DNA of 64,000 nucleotides, taken from the NCBI GenBank assembly GCA_016196825.1, contig JACPWY010000062.1:23427-87426 (forward strand), in the 5' to 3' direction. This document shows, one piece after another, positions 1 through 10,600 of this stretch. A model generated the notes under the pieces. That model was not told the origin of the DNA and did no database searches. It worked only from the letters and a program-made list of their open reading frames with translations. This DNA comes from Deltaproteobacteria bacterium (GTDB lineage: Bacteria > Bdellovibrionota > FAC87 > UBA2466). Numbering within the stretch: position 1 is the stretch's first letter; each line of letters opens with the position of its first letter. The position numbers and the translations under genes were made by a program.

Positions 1-2648
1 CCGAGCGGGTCTGGATCGTGCTCGCCGATTTCAACGACACCCTCAACGGCTACGCGCTCGATGTGCTCTACCCCCACATGGTGATCTACACATCACCGCC
101 TGAGCCGAGCAGCGAGCTCGCCAGTCTCGATGATTGGTTCTCCTCGGTGATTCTCCACGAGTTCACCCACAACGTGCACCTCTTTCCAGCCCACGGCCTG
201 TGGGCGCCATTGAGGTTTCTCTTCGGCTCGATAGCGGCCCCCAACGGCCTCATGCCATCGCATTTCCACGAGGGCCTCGCCGTCTTCACCGAAACCGAAT
301 TCACCCGCGGCGGCCGCGGCCGCGGCACCTACTTCGCCATGCTTCGCCGTATGGCTGTCGATGCCAAAGAGTGGGGCACAGAAAAATTCTTCTCGGTGGA
401 TCAGATGGACGGAAGCACCCCCCGTTGGCCCCATGGCACCACCTCCTACTTCATGGGCTCCAACCTCTACCGGGACTTGTGGAAGAGAAAGGGAGCAGAG
501 GGGATCAAAGATTTCGTCTACAGCACATCGCAAATCGTGCCGTATTTCCTGAACCATTCCTATGAAACCGTCTTCGGCGAGAGCTACCAGTCGGTGTGGG
601 ATAAAATTTTCGACTCCACGCGCCTTCTCGATGAATTGGAGATCCAGCGCATCCAGGCGACTCCGCTTTCCGCCACCGAAGCCATCACCACCACGCATTT
701 CATGAAGGGCGATCTCCATCTCTCACCCAGCGGCAAGCTCATAGCCTTCCGCAGCTTCTCACCCGATGACGGCGCAAAGTTCGAGATCCTCTCGACAGAA
801 AAAAAGACCGCCCCCGAGGGCATCTCGTCAAAAGTCCATGACCTTGACGGCAAGATCGGAGGCGCGGCGGGCCTCTGTTGGGGCAGCTCGGAAACCGATC
901 TCCTCGTTGCGATCCAACGCAGAGAGCGGAGCTATGCCGTCAACGAACTCGTTGCCTTGAATTGGAAAAGTGGCGACCAGACCCCCATCCTCACGGATGG
1001 CCAAAAACTCACCCATGTGAGGGAGATCGCCTGCACCGAAAATCTCGATAGGCTTGTCGTTACGACCGAATATCTCACCCGCGGCGAAGTCGCCATATTG
1101 TCATACGATCCGCTCACCCACACAGCCACCAAGATAGAGAGCTGGCCCACTCCCCCAGGTACATTTGTCAGCGGCCTCACCATTCAAAACAATCGAATAG
1201 CCATCGCCATTCGCAGAGGCGTACAGACCGATTTCTATATTTGGAAGAGGGGCACCCCCCCCACCCTCGCCCGCACCGCCGACGGTCTTTATTACAACCT
1301 GCGCCCTCTCGATGGCGAAGCGTTCCTCAGTATCGCCCAGACCGACGGCCGCGACGAAATTTGGATCATCGATCCCGACCGTAACACCCAACAGAAACAC
1401 GCGGCCTTTCTGGGCGGCGTCACAAGCTTCGACTGGAAAAATCGCTCGCTAGTCGCGCTCAACTACCGCCATGGCGGCTATGACGTCGAAAAGGTGACGC
1501 CCGTCTCGCTCCCCGCAAAGCCTCTGGGCACCGAGAAAAAGCCCGACACCCCTACGATGACGGAGGTCACCGCGTCCGAACCCATCGAGTACTCCCCCGT
1601 CGGCTCCCTCACGCCGAAAACCTGGGTCCCGCTCTTCTTTTTCGTCCCCTTCGGTTTTGAAATCGGCTTTTGGATCCCCGGCTTCGACATCTCCCAACGC
1701 CACTTCTTCGACCTCATTGGCGGGTACGACTCCCGCGGCAGCTTCTTCGCAAATGCCGGCTATTCCTACCGCAGGCGCCACAGCATCTGGAACTTGAACG
1801 CCGGCTATCTCCCCAGCTATTTCTACTACACCAACGGCGAGGTGAAGCTCGCGCGCGATGGAATCACCTTGAGCCACACCTACAACATCCTCGATGGCTC
1901 AAGCGGAGCGTGGGCGGTGAAGACGTCACTCGTCTTCAGCCAACTCAGTCTTGAATACAAGATAACCCCACCGATCCCGTCCAAGACCCTCAACTCGGTG
2001 GGCGCGGGCCTTGAGACATCCTTTTCTCTCGGCCTCAAGAAAAAGCCGCTCTTCATTTCCCCAACGAGCGGCACGGTCTTCGGCTTCGGTGGCACCTACT
2101 TCCCCACCGCCATTGGCAGCACGGAAGAATACTCCCGCCTAGTCGCTACGATCGACCAATACCTTCCGTCCCTTTTCTCCGGCCACTCCATTTTCCTAGG
2201 CCTTCGCGCCGGCTGGACTCACGGCACGGAGGTGCTCAACTCCTATTTCGAAGTCGGCGGCGAATACACCATCTCCCCCTACCGCCCGCTCTTTATGAAC
2301 CGCGGATTCAGCCCCGTGAAATTCGCCGCGCGCGAAGTCGTGGGACTCAACGTCGAATACCGATTCCCCATTCTGCAAGTGTACCGCGGCTACGGCCTCT
2401 TTCCGCTCAAGCTGCGCCGCATCCACGGCGCGCTTGTCAGCGACCTCTCCACCGTCGACCAATCGAGCGACCACACCGACAGACTGCGTCTCTTTCAGGA
2501 CTACTACGCCTCCAGCGGCATCGAGCTCAAAACCGACTGGATCACAAGCTTCTACCTCCCCACCCAAATGCGCCTCGGCCTCTACCACGGCTACGGGCCC
2601 CTTGGAGAGCCTCTCTATGTCTCGTTTGCCTTCGAGGCGTCGCTCTAA
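1..2648 (+). CDS. Metalloprotease / beta-propeller / outer-membrane barrel fusion (5' partial)
   Basis: The frame is open to the first base, so the gene starts upstream and the track's GTG at 18 is internal. Counting from that GTG, HEFTH (residues 47-51) followed by HEGLAVFTE (84-92) gives the two zinc histidines and downstream glutamate of a gluzincin (peptidase MA/M1-like) site. Residues about 230-490 are blade-like repeats of the TolB/PD40 type. After a Pro/Thr-rich linker near 500-530 comes an aromatic-rich region ending in Phe/Leu typical of a 16-strand Omp85/BamA-like barrel, with an 'NRGF' motif near 760. I infer an outer-membrane protein carrying a periplasmic or surface protease plus propeller. 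The substrate is unknown. The order protease-propeller-barrel is directly visible; the family names are from recall. Confidence 0.75.
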   Translation, partial: ERVWIVLADFNDTLNGYALDVLYPHMVIYTSPPEPSSELASLDDWFSSVILHEFTHNVHLFPAHGLWAPLRFLFGSIAAPNGLMPSHFHEGLAVFTETEFTRGGRGRGTYFAMLRRMAVDAKEWGTEKFFSVDQMDGSTPRWPHGTTSYFMGSNLYRDLWKRKGAEGIKDFVYSTSQIVPYFLNHSYETVFGESYQSVWDKIFDSTRLLDELEIQRIQATPLSATEAITTTHFMKGDLHLSPSGKLIAFRSFSPDDGAKFEILSTEKKTAPEGISSKVHDLDGKIGGAAGLCWGSSETDLLVAIQRRERSYAVNELVALNWKSGDQTPILTDGQKLTHVREIACTENLDRLVVTTEYLTRGEVAILSYDPLTHTATKIESWPTPPGTFVSGLTIQNNRIAIAIRRGVQTDFYIWKRGTPPTLARTADGLYYNLRPLDGEAFLSIAQTDGRDEIWIIDPDRNTQQKHAAFLGGVTSFDWKNRSLVALNYRHGGYDVEKVTPVSLPAKPLGTEKKPDTPTMTEVTASEPIEYSPVGSLTPKTWVPLFFFVPFGFEIGFWIPGFDISQRHFFDLIGGYDSRGSFFANAGYSYRRRHSIWNLNAGYLPSYFYYTNGEVKLARDGITLSHTYNILDGSSGAWAVKTSLVFSQLSLEYKITPPIPSKTLNSVGAGLETSFSLGLKKKPLFISPTSGTVFGFGGTYFPTAIGSTEEYSRLVATIDQYLPSLFSGHSIFLGLRAGWTHGTEVLNSYFEVGGEYTISPYRPLFMNRGFSPVKFAAREVVGLNVEYRFPILQVYRGYGLFPLKLRRIHGALVSDLSTVDQSSDHTDRLRLFQDYYASSGIELKTDWITSFYLPTQMRLGLYHGYGPLGEPLYVSFAFEASL

Positions 2649-2674
2649 GAATTCTCTACCCCCTAAGAATTCTC
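2645..2674. repeat. Two 12-bp direct copies of CTAAGAATTCTC
   Basis: The 12-mer CTAAGAATTCTC occurs at 2645-2656, overlapping the stop codon of the first gene, and again at 2663-2674. A possible -10 (TATACT, 2688-2693) and a T-tract lie just downstream, ahead of the next gene. The copies could be a regulatory repeat or a chance duplication. Confidence 0.4.
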
Positions 2675-2754
2675 GCCGAATCCAGTGTATACTTTTCCAA
2701 TACAGTTTTTTTTTTACCCCGTAACTGGCTACAATTGGCTTGGAGGCTATTTCC

Positions 2755-3645
2755 ATGAACAAGCAATTCCTCGCAGCTCTTATCATTACTCTTTCGGTCA
2801 GCGTTTCGTTCGCAGCCGGCCCCGCCCGGGAAGCTCCGAAAGCGAAGGAAGATCCTCGCAAGGAACAGGGGCGCAAAAAGACGAAGGCTATGACCCCCGC
2901 AGAGGCAGCCAAGGCCATCGAAATGGAAAGAGCAACCAAAGAGGCCGACAAGGGCAATTCCGCCCGGCCCAACCGCGTAAAGGAAGGCTTTGCTCCTGAG
3001 GGAAAAAACGCGCCTGAGACTATCGGGAAACATGACGCCAGGGGCGCCAAGCAGGTCACCGGCGAGTTCAATAACGGCCGGCCGGTGACAACCGAAGATG
3101 TGAGGGATTGGACAAAGCTCGGCGGCATGATCGAAGCGAAACTCGGGGGCGACAAGGCCGCGACTAAACAAATCATGAGGGAGCTCGCCGCAGTCCGCAA
3201 AAGGATCGAAGGCGACACGAACAGCGAAGAGGGCATGAATCGCCTCTACAACATGATCGCCCGCCATCTGAGTTTTAAGGGTGAATTGGATACCGACGGC
3301 CTCCTCCGCGAAGCGCTCGATGTGCTGGGCGGAGCCACCGAGGCGAACCTGCGCATCTGCCAGGCCGCTTTCTGCACGAAAAATTGCGGAACGCGTCTGA
3401 CCGCAGGAGCTTGCCGCAAAGTCGCTTTGGCTCTCTCTGCGGCGGCACTAGTGGCCATCCCGGCTGAGGCCTACGCGAGCTTCTTCAACAACTTCCTGGA
3501 TCAGACGAAGGCAAACCCGAACAACAACTCGGTTGCCTGCACTGCGGTCCTCGGCAAGGAGAAATTCACGGTCAACGTTTCGGGGCTCCAACACGAGATC
3601 CCCGACGAAGTAACGCCTCCGACCGATGCGGACGAGGCGAAGTAA
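2755..3645 (+). CDS. Exported protein of unknown function
   Basis: The ATG at 2755 is preferred over the track's TTG at 2740, because GGAGG lies 8-12 bases upstream and the protein then begins directly with a signal peptide (MNKQFLAALI...SFAAG). The mature part starts with a long Lys/Glu/Ala-rich, probably helical segment. It ends with a region holding several cysteines (CQAAFC, NCGT, GACRK) and a hydrophobic stretch (ALALSAAALVAIPAEA) before a soluble tail. I recognise no family. The gene is monocistronic: a strong terminator follows 17 bases after the stop. Confidence 0.7.
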   Translation: MNKQFLAALIITLSVSVSFAAGPAREAPKAKEDPRKEQGRKKTKAMTPAEAAKAIEMERATKEADKGNSARPNRVKEGFAPEGKNAPETIGKHDARGAKQVTGEFNNGRPVTTEDVRDWTKLGGMIEAKLGGDKAATKQIMRELAAVRKRIEGDTNSEEGMNRLYNMIARHLSFKGELDTDGLLREALDVLGGATEANLRICQAAFCTKNCGTRLTAGACRKVALALSAAALVAIPAEAYASFFNNFLDQTKANPNNNSVACTAVLGKEKFTVNVSGLQHEIPDEVTPPTDADEAK

Positions 3646-3662
3646 CTCGTTCCAGAGTCTTC

Positions 3663-3693
3663 AGCCCGGGCCTTGCGGCCCGGGCTTTTTTTT
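3663..3693 (+). terminator. Rho-independent terminator
   Basis: The 10-bp perfect stem AGCCCGGGCC / GGCCCGGGCT has a TTGC loop and runs straight into a run of T. It closes the transcript of the exported protein ending at 3645. Confidence 0.9.
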
Positions 3694-3833
3694 GAGCTCT
3701 TTCCAAGTAATACAGTGGGTCGACAGGGTGCCGCCGCACCGATGAAAGACTGTCGCGCGTCCCGAGAGGCGACTCACGCGCCGGGCAGATTTGTTTGCAC
3801 GTCCCCGGTCTTCGAGCGGCTTGTTCCCCGAAG

Positions 3834-4475
3834 TTACCGGTTCGCGATAACATCGGGTGCTTTGGGCGGCGTGTCAGGCCTTTGCCAACGAGGAAAATCT
3901 TGCCGTGCCTTAAAAAGATTGTGCGCCCTGCACAATGACCGGATGTTGCCTTTGTCATGGCTACTCCCCCCAAGCGCCCAAGGCTGCACATGATCGTCTT
4001 GAAGATGTGCGGTTTGGCTACACCGAATGCCTTTCGGGCTCACAAAGGTGCATTGATACCCATCACGCTCCCTCACCTCCTTCGAGATAGCTTTGGGAAC
4101 ATACCGGGTGTGACGCTTGACCACGCACGCCCGAGGCCTCTTCTCTCTAACAAAATGCGTCGCCATTTTAATAAGAAGCCTCAATGGGTCTTTCTCAGAC
4201 CCAATCCGCCGAGCGTTCTCGAGAAGAACTCTCAGTTCGTCCGTCATCTCAACCGTAAAGAACTCTCTCTTCTTTGTTCTTTCTGGAAACTTCTTATCTA
4301 AGACCTTCTCAATCGCTTTGACCGATTTGTTGACCACCTGAGGCAAGATTTCCTTCGCATTACCTATCTCAAGATAGGGAGCAAGAGCACTGATGGCCGT
4401 CAAAGACAGTTCGCCGTTCTCAAGAAGAGCCTTTTGCTTTTTCTTGCCCAAAAGCCAACCACCATTCCCGCACAC
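3834..4475 (-). CDS. HNH endonuclease family protein, probably 5'-truncated
   Basis: The C-terminal half has a zinc-type HNH nuclease: CTFVSPKGIRC, then the DDH core ('LQDDHVQPWALGG'), an Asn and CRAHN. The N-terminal part (ENGELSLTAISALAP, then a basic helix and 'TVEMTDELRVLLENA') parallels the HNH gene at the right end of the window segment by segment, so the two are paralogues. The only start in the track is a GTG at 4475 with no ribosome binding site. Extending the frame upstream meets TGA codons at 4479-4481 and 4524-4526, and the sequence between them (RDRAERIVRLSIF) resembles the helical N-terminal domain of this family. It is therefore probably the decayed copy of a longer gene. No restriction-modification partner is adjacent. 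Confidence 0.65.
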   Translation of the reverse strand: MCGNGGWLLGKKKQKALLENGELSLTAISALAPYLEIGNAKEILPQVVNKSVKAIEKVLDKKFPERTKKREFFTVEMTDELRVLLENARRIGSEKDPLRLLIKMATHFVREKRPRACVVKRHTRYVPKAISKEVRERDGYQCTFVSPKGIRCSQTAHLQDDHVQPWALGGSSHDKGNIRSLCRAHNLFKARQDFPRWQRPDTPPKAPDVIANR

Positions 4476-4603
4476 CGATCAAAAGATAGACAGCCTCACG
4501 ATTCTCTCCGCCCTATCCCGAAATCATTTCCCTACCCAATCCATCACTTACCGATGTCTACACAATTGCCCCACTGGTATACGCCTTGCAGCCAGTTAGG
4601 GGC

Positions 4604-7600
4604 ATGCGCGCATCCGCAAGCCTACTGGGTGTCTATCTCTGCACACTTTCGCTCGCCCTTTCGGCGGCAGGTAACCATGACAACGCCAGACCTTCCGGTG
4701 GCCAGCGCCTTGATTGCTCCGCCCAAGGGTTTCACAACAAATTCGGCATTCACACCCTCGTCGAAGCCAACAATAAAAGCCCCAAGCAGGCCTCTGTTCC
4801 CCTTTTTGAGGCCACAAGGGACTACGAAATGATGGGTTTCCCAAGGGCGATGGTAGGCAGCGTGGGCGGCGCCTACGACAACAACAACCTCGAATACAAA
4901 AGTATGGCAGTGGGCTGGAAATATGCTCCGCCTAAGGACACGGCCTTTCGCTACGCCATGGCCTATGCACTTCTTTGCGACGCCCAGACACCCGACTCGG
5001 GCTTCTCGAAACAGCTCCTCATGAACATCGGGAGGGATGACCTCTTTAAGGCCTACCTCTCGACCTGGGGCCCCACGGAGCGTAGGCAGATTCAGCCCAG
5101 CGAGGAGTCCATCGCCAAGTCCGCCCTCATGCTCCAGATATACAAGGACCTCAATGAAGCGCTCAAAACCAAGAATCCTTTGATCAGAGATTTCCTGAAG
5201 GGCATGATCACGCAGATTGAGGCCAACGAGAACAAGATCTCGAGCCAGAAGCCTTTGGTCTTCACGAAACCGTTCTTGATAGAGCTCGAAAAGCTCCTCA
5301 AGGTGATGGCTAAGCCAGACGAAAAACGCACAGAGGAAGAGAAGAAGCTCTTTGCATTTTGGGGCTCCTTTTCAGCAGAGCCTCGCTTCAGCTACCTCAT
5401 GAACCCTCTCGTGGCCTCTTACATGCGGGCCGCCCGCGACACCGGAATCTCAGACTCCAAAGGGCACATCGTCAACAGGAGCCAGCTCGAATATATCCAG
5501 AGCCAAATTCAGACCCTTTTGAAAAATAAAGACTTCACCTTTCTCACCGATCCCATTGCAGCCGGCGGCACGATCAGTTTCCGGAAGCGGCCCGCCGAAC
5601 CCGCAGCGGACGACAAGAACGCGATAGCCGCCTTTTCTGACGACAAAGGCAAGCCCGAAAAGCCCGAAAAGCCCGAGATGATCGGCGAAGCCTTCCTGGA
5701 GGTGCCAAACCCCATGAAGCAGATCGACGTCGCTCTCAAAGAGATCTTTCAAACCTGGCAAGAGAAAGAATGGACCCCCGGCCAGGAGCTCGATAAGCGG
5801 CGGGAAGTTCAAGATCGTCTGCTCAGGCTTCTGATCGCTTATGATGACCTCGGCCACTCCTCCTCTCCCGAACTCCATGGAATGCGCACGGCGATTCTCC
5901 ATGCCATGGCAGGGCTCACCGACGCTGAGCGCTCACCCGGGGTGCCAACCGACGAATTCGATCTCAAGAGCCTTCACAACCCGGACGCCCTGCGAATGGA
6001 TCGCGAACGTTTTTCTCTGATCGGCCGAAAGTCCGGCACCCATTACGAGCCCGGCGCGCTCAACGAATTCACCAAGATGGATGCCCCCTGGAAGGCCATC
6101 GTCCATGCGATCGCCTATCGGCCTAACGAGTACTTCTCTGGCCAGGCGAAAGATCTGACCCGCTTTCTCCAGACCGGCGCCTCGAGCGACCTTGTCCGCG
6201 CCCTTTTGAATTCCCAGGCCCTGTTGCGCCTGGCCGCGGAGGTCTTGAAAGAGTCCGGTGCCGATGCCGAAGCTGCCGCACTTCTCAAAGAGGTTGCCGG
6301 TTTCGACGGTATGACCGACAAGCAGCAGCAACGCTACCAGACGCTGCGCCGACGACTGGTCGACTCCATTCTCTCTGTTCCATTTGAAAAGCTCGATGAT
6401 TCAAATCGCGCGAGCCTCACAGCGATCACGCTATTAGACGAAATTGGTCTGTCCGGCGTCACACCACGCGACTTTTCCACACTCTCAGACACCGGCCGCA
6501 CGGGACTTGAAAAAAGCCCGCTCTTTAAACCCGAACACTACCTTCTCGCCACACGCCGCCTCGAGCTCGAAGTGGAGACAAATCGCCTGAAGGATTTCGC
6601 GTCAAAAGCGGGAATGGATCTCTCAACGCTCGAACACAATATCGCGGCCCACGCCAAGGATTTTTCGGGCCACAACACTGGTCTAACGCCCGATATTCGC
6701 CAAACGCTCGCTCGCCGTATTCTCGACATTCCTTTCCACGGCGATCTCCAGCCCCTGCACAGGGAAGAACAGACAGAGTTGCTCAAGCTCGGACGCAATC
6801 TCCTTTCTATTCATGGGTACAATCTCTCCAAGAACGAAAAGCGGCAAGCCCGACAGGCCCTGGATGAATTGATCTTCCGCCCCATGACCTCCGATGTGGC
6901 GAATGAGTGGATTGAACGCCTCGCGGGCGCCGACGCCTCCTATTTTGGCGCGGGAGTCCCTTCATATGAAGGCTCTGAGGCCGCTATGATGGCGTTGGCT
7001 GACAAAGGCCTTTTTGAACCTGAACGCTTTCACCATCTCATCGAGCTCCGCGGAAAATACCAAGATGCCGTTGCGCCTTTGAGAAATGATCTTGCGGCGC
7101 GAATGCTCGACTTTGCCCGAACCCTCAGACTGCGCGAAGAAAAGCAGATGGACAACAACACGCCGATGTTAAAGCAAGCCGATCAGATCACGGTCCAGAC
7201 CGCGATCCAACGTGTCCTCGAAGAGGCGCTATACCGGCCCGATAAGGCCCACATCACCGATATTTTGGTCAACCTCTTCCAAGGCGAAGAGGTCGACCTC
7301 GAACCCGTTCTGAGGGGACTCCCCGCCCAGGACGCCAGACTCGCAGCGGCAGGCCTTAAATACCTCGCAGGCGCCGGAATGGGCGACTTCCTTAAGAAAC
7401 ACGCCACCGAGAAACTGAAAGCTTGGGAGAAGCTCAGCCAAGCTTGGCTGAGCGACCTCAACGCCGAGATCCCCAATGCTTCGGAAGACGAACAGATGTG
7501 GGCGACTACCGTACTAGGCGACATGGATCGCTACCGACGAGCGATGACAGGGCTCACCCGGGCCGGCTGGCGCAGCCCCACCAATCTGATGAGTGCCCAG

Positions 7601-10600
7601 TGGAAGAAGAGGATCCAGACCATTTTCCGGGAAACCGGCACTCTCCCTGCCATCACGGCCGCACTGACGAAGACCGGTCCCTCCCACGTCGGTCCCTTCT
7701 TAAGAGGATTCAGCGAGGAGAAAGAGGGCCCAGGCATTCATCAACGTTTGGCCGCTATCGACGGGGAACTTGAGCTGCTCGAAAAGATTGCGGCCAAAGA
7801 CGGCGGCAAAGCCTTCACGAGTGAACGGGAAAAGATTCAGGCCGCTATCGATCCCACCCGAGGGATCTCCTACAACCCGGTCACCAACACCGTCATCCTC
7901 AACAAGAACGCGCAATTGACGACGGCCGATCTCAAAAAGCTCAAGGCCATTGGAGAGCTCAACCTGTTCATTGACGACGGCCTGAATAGCCAAAGCATTT
8001 CGCATGTGGGGTACGCGGGGCTCGAAGACTGGTTTCACCAGCTCCGATTCGCCCACCGCCGCGGGGATGCCTACGATGATCCCCACTCCCCGGCCGTCGA
8101 AGCCAAGGAGCCTTACCTCCCCTTCAACGAAACGACGGCGATCAAGGTCATCCAACACGAGGATGGCACCTACCACTACATCTTCACTCCTACCGCGCTG
8201 ATCAAAGACAAGCTGAAGGCGGACAAGAAGGAACTCACGGCCCTTCGCAAAAACTGGATCGATTCCCATGACGATGAGAAAGGTGTCTGGCACGCCACGA
8301 AAGAATACGGCGGAGAGATTTTGTCCCACATCCCATTCGTCCCCGGATTCGGCAGGGCCTGGGGAAACACTTGGGAATCCATGAAGGACTTGAGCGGTCT
8401 GAACCCTTTCTATGACCCCAAATTCATTCCCCTCATCACCAGTGAGGACAAGATTATGGGAGACTCCTACAATGCCATGGTCCGCAAACTCCACGATGTG
8501 ATCGACGCCGGCTACATCGCCGAAGACGGCGGCCGATCGGGCATCGAGATCGGCGCCGACAACACGCGCCTCATTGGCGACAAATTGCACAATGAAAGGG
8601 CTGCGATCGACAGTTTTATAGGGAAGGTAGAGACCATGCATGACATCGCGGTCATCGCCGCCACTTCGGCAATGCCACTCGAAGGCCTCCTCGCGTCCGC
8701 GGCCGCCTCGTTTAAGGGCACGACAGCCGCCTCTCGCTTCGCGGCCCAGAGCCTTCTCATCACCGCCCGCGCCGCCAAGGCCTATCGCGCTTCAACCATC
8801 GGTGCCTTGAAAACAGCGGGCATCTTCACGGGAGTGGGAACGGCTACGGAGTGGGGTATCACAGGCATTCAATACACCGCCGGACAGTTCGGCCTCGATT
8901 GGTTAGCAGGCCGCGGCCCCCGCATGATTCGTGACAAGCTGGCGCTCGCCAAAGAAAAGGGCAATATCGGTTGGCGCAATCCGAAGTTCTACGACCACGA
9001 ACCCCGCATGATCGACTTTGTCACCAACCGCTTCAACCCCGATCCCGAAGAGATCAAACGGTATCAGGCGGCGGCGTTCGAATATGCCATCGAAGAGGCT
9101 CTGGATCCCGATGGCAACGGTGTCCCCAACGATCACTCCGCGTTCGAGCAGAAGATCAACGGCCAAAAATCGCTCGCCGACTTGGCCTGGTCACCCGTGC
9201 AACAATTTGCTGGCAATGCCAAATTCTTCCAGGGCCTAAATCTCGCCAAGGGCGGTTTCCCGCGCGGCGGACTTCCGGGTGAGATGGCATTTGCAGGATT
9301 GTGGTCAAAGTTCCACCCGCTCGATCCCGGATTCGATCGCATTCGGCGCGCGGAGCAACAGCGGCTAGAGATGGCCCGCCAGAGCGGCACACCATCTGCG
9401 GCTGAAAAGCACAATGAAAAGAATACGAGTAAAAACGACCCTGAAGATCCCGAGAAACCAGCGACCGAGCCGTCCCTGTGGGATCAGTTTCACGACGAGA
9501 CCCGCGAAAGAGGAATCTTTGAGATTGCAGGCCGCGAGCTCTTCGGCGGTGGCATCGAAGGTTCGCGCTTCGGCGTCGCGGGCATTCCCACCCAAATGCT
9601 CATGAAACGCCTCGGGCCCGGCGCCGCCAACACCGCTCTCGGCATGGGAACATTCTTATTCTTCGATGAGCTGACAAAGTCAGGAGTTCGTTCGGTGGAG
9701 AGCGGTGAGAGGATGCATTTCCCATGGGAAGATCCCGAAGAGCTGGCCCATTCCTTCACGATGGGGCTATATATCGGCCACGGCATCGCAAAAGGGGCAC
9801 AGACCCAGAGCTATTACCAGGGTCTGAAACGGGACTATTTGGGTATGTATGAAGGCAAGCGCAAGACTCCGATAACACCCTATCCTCCAGCAACGCCCGG
9901 CACTTCAGCAGCGCCCAGCACCCCAGCAGCGCCCAGCACCCCAGCAGCGCCCAGCACTCCGGCAACACCCGGCACTCCAGCAACGCCCGGCACTCCAGCA
10001 ACGCCTGGCACTCCAGCAACCCACGGCACCCCAGCCGAGCCCGGCACTCCGGCAACGCCCAATACTGCGACAACAGCCGGAAAGAGGCCTCCAGTGGGTG
10101 CCTCGCCAATCGGCCGTCTGGCTTTCGAACAGTTTGGTGGGAATACAGCACAGACGCTTGAGTTTTTAAAAACCATTACACCCGACGAGTTGGCCAGAGC
10201 CCCGCGTGAGGTCCAGACCGAATTCGTCCAGATCATCAAGTCTCTGCGCGAAAGTGCCGTCCTAGACATTGAGGCCTTTGCCAAATCCACAAAAGATCCC
10301 AAACTTGCAAAGCGGGCCAATCGCCTCACCGAGACTGAGCCGGAGATCGCCACTCTCACTAGAAAGGGAACACAGGAACAGCTTTCCACAGAGGAGGCCA
10401 ACCGACTGAGCTCGCTCAAAACTGAGCGAGAGGCCATTCTCATCGAGATGGCGGCCCGCCTTGAGCCTGAGAAAAACGCCTCGGACGCCGCCAAACGGCG
10501 CATGCAGTACCGCAACCGGATGGTTAAGGGCATCCCAGCGAGAGTCGTCAGCACCGAGCGGGGCGATATGGAGACAATTCGAACGTATGAAAACCACGGC

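Noticed and set aside
2196-3236. 346-aa minus-strand ORF over the end of the first gene and the second gene
   Set aside because: Antisense to two plus-strand genes with good signals and without any similarity of its own.
9891-10070. Possible CRISPR array
   Set aside because: Units are 18 bp without spacers and stay in one reading frame; it is a coding tandem repeat.
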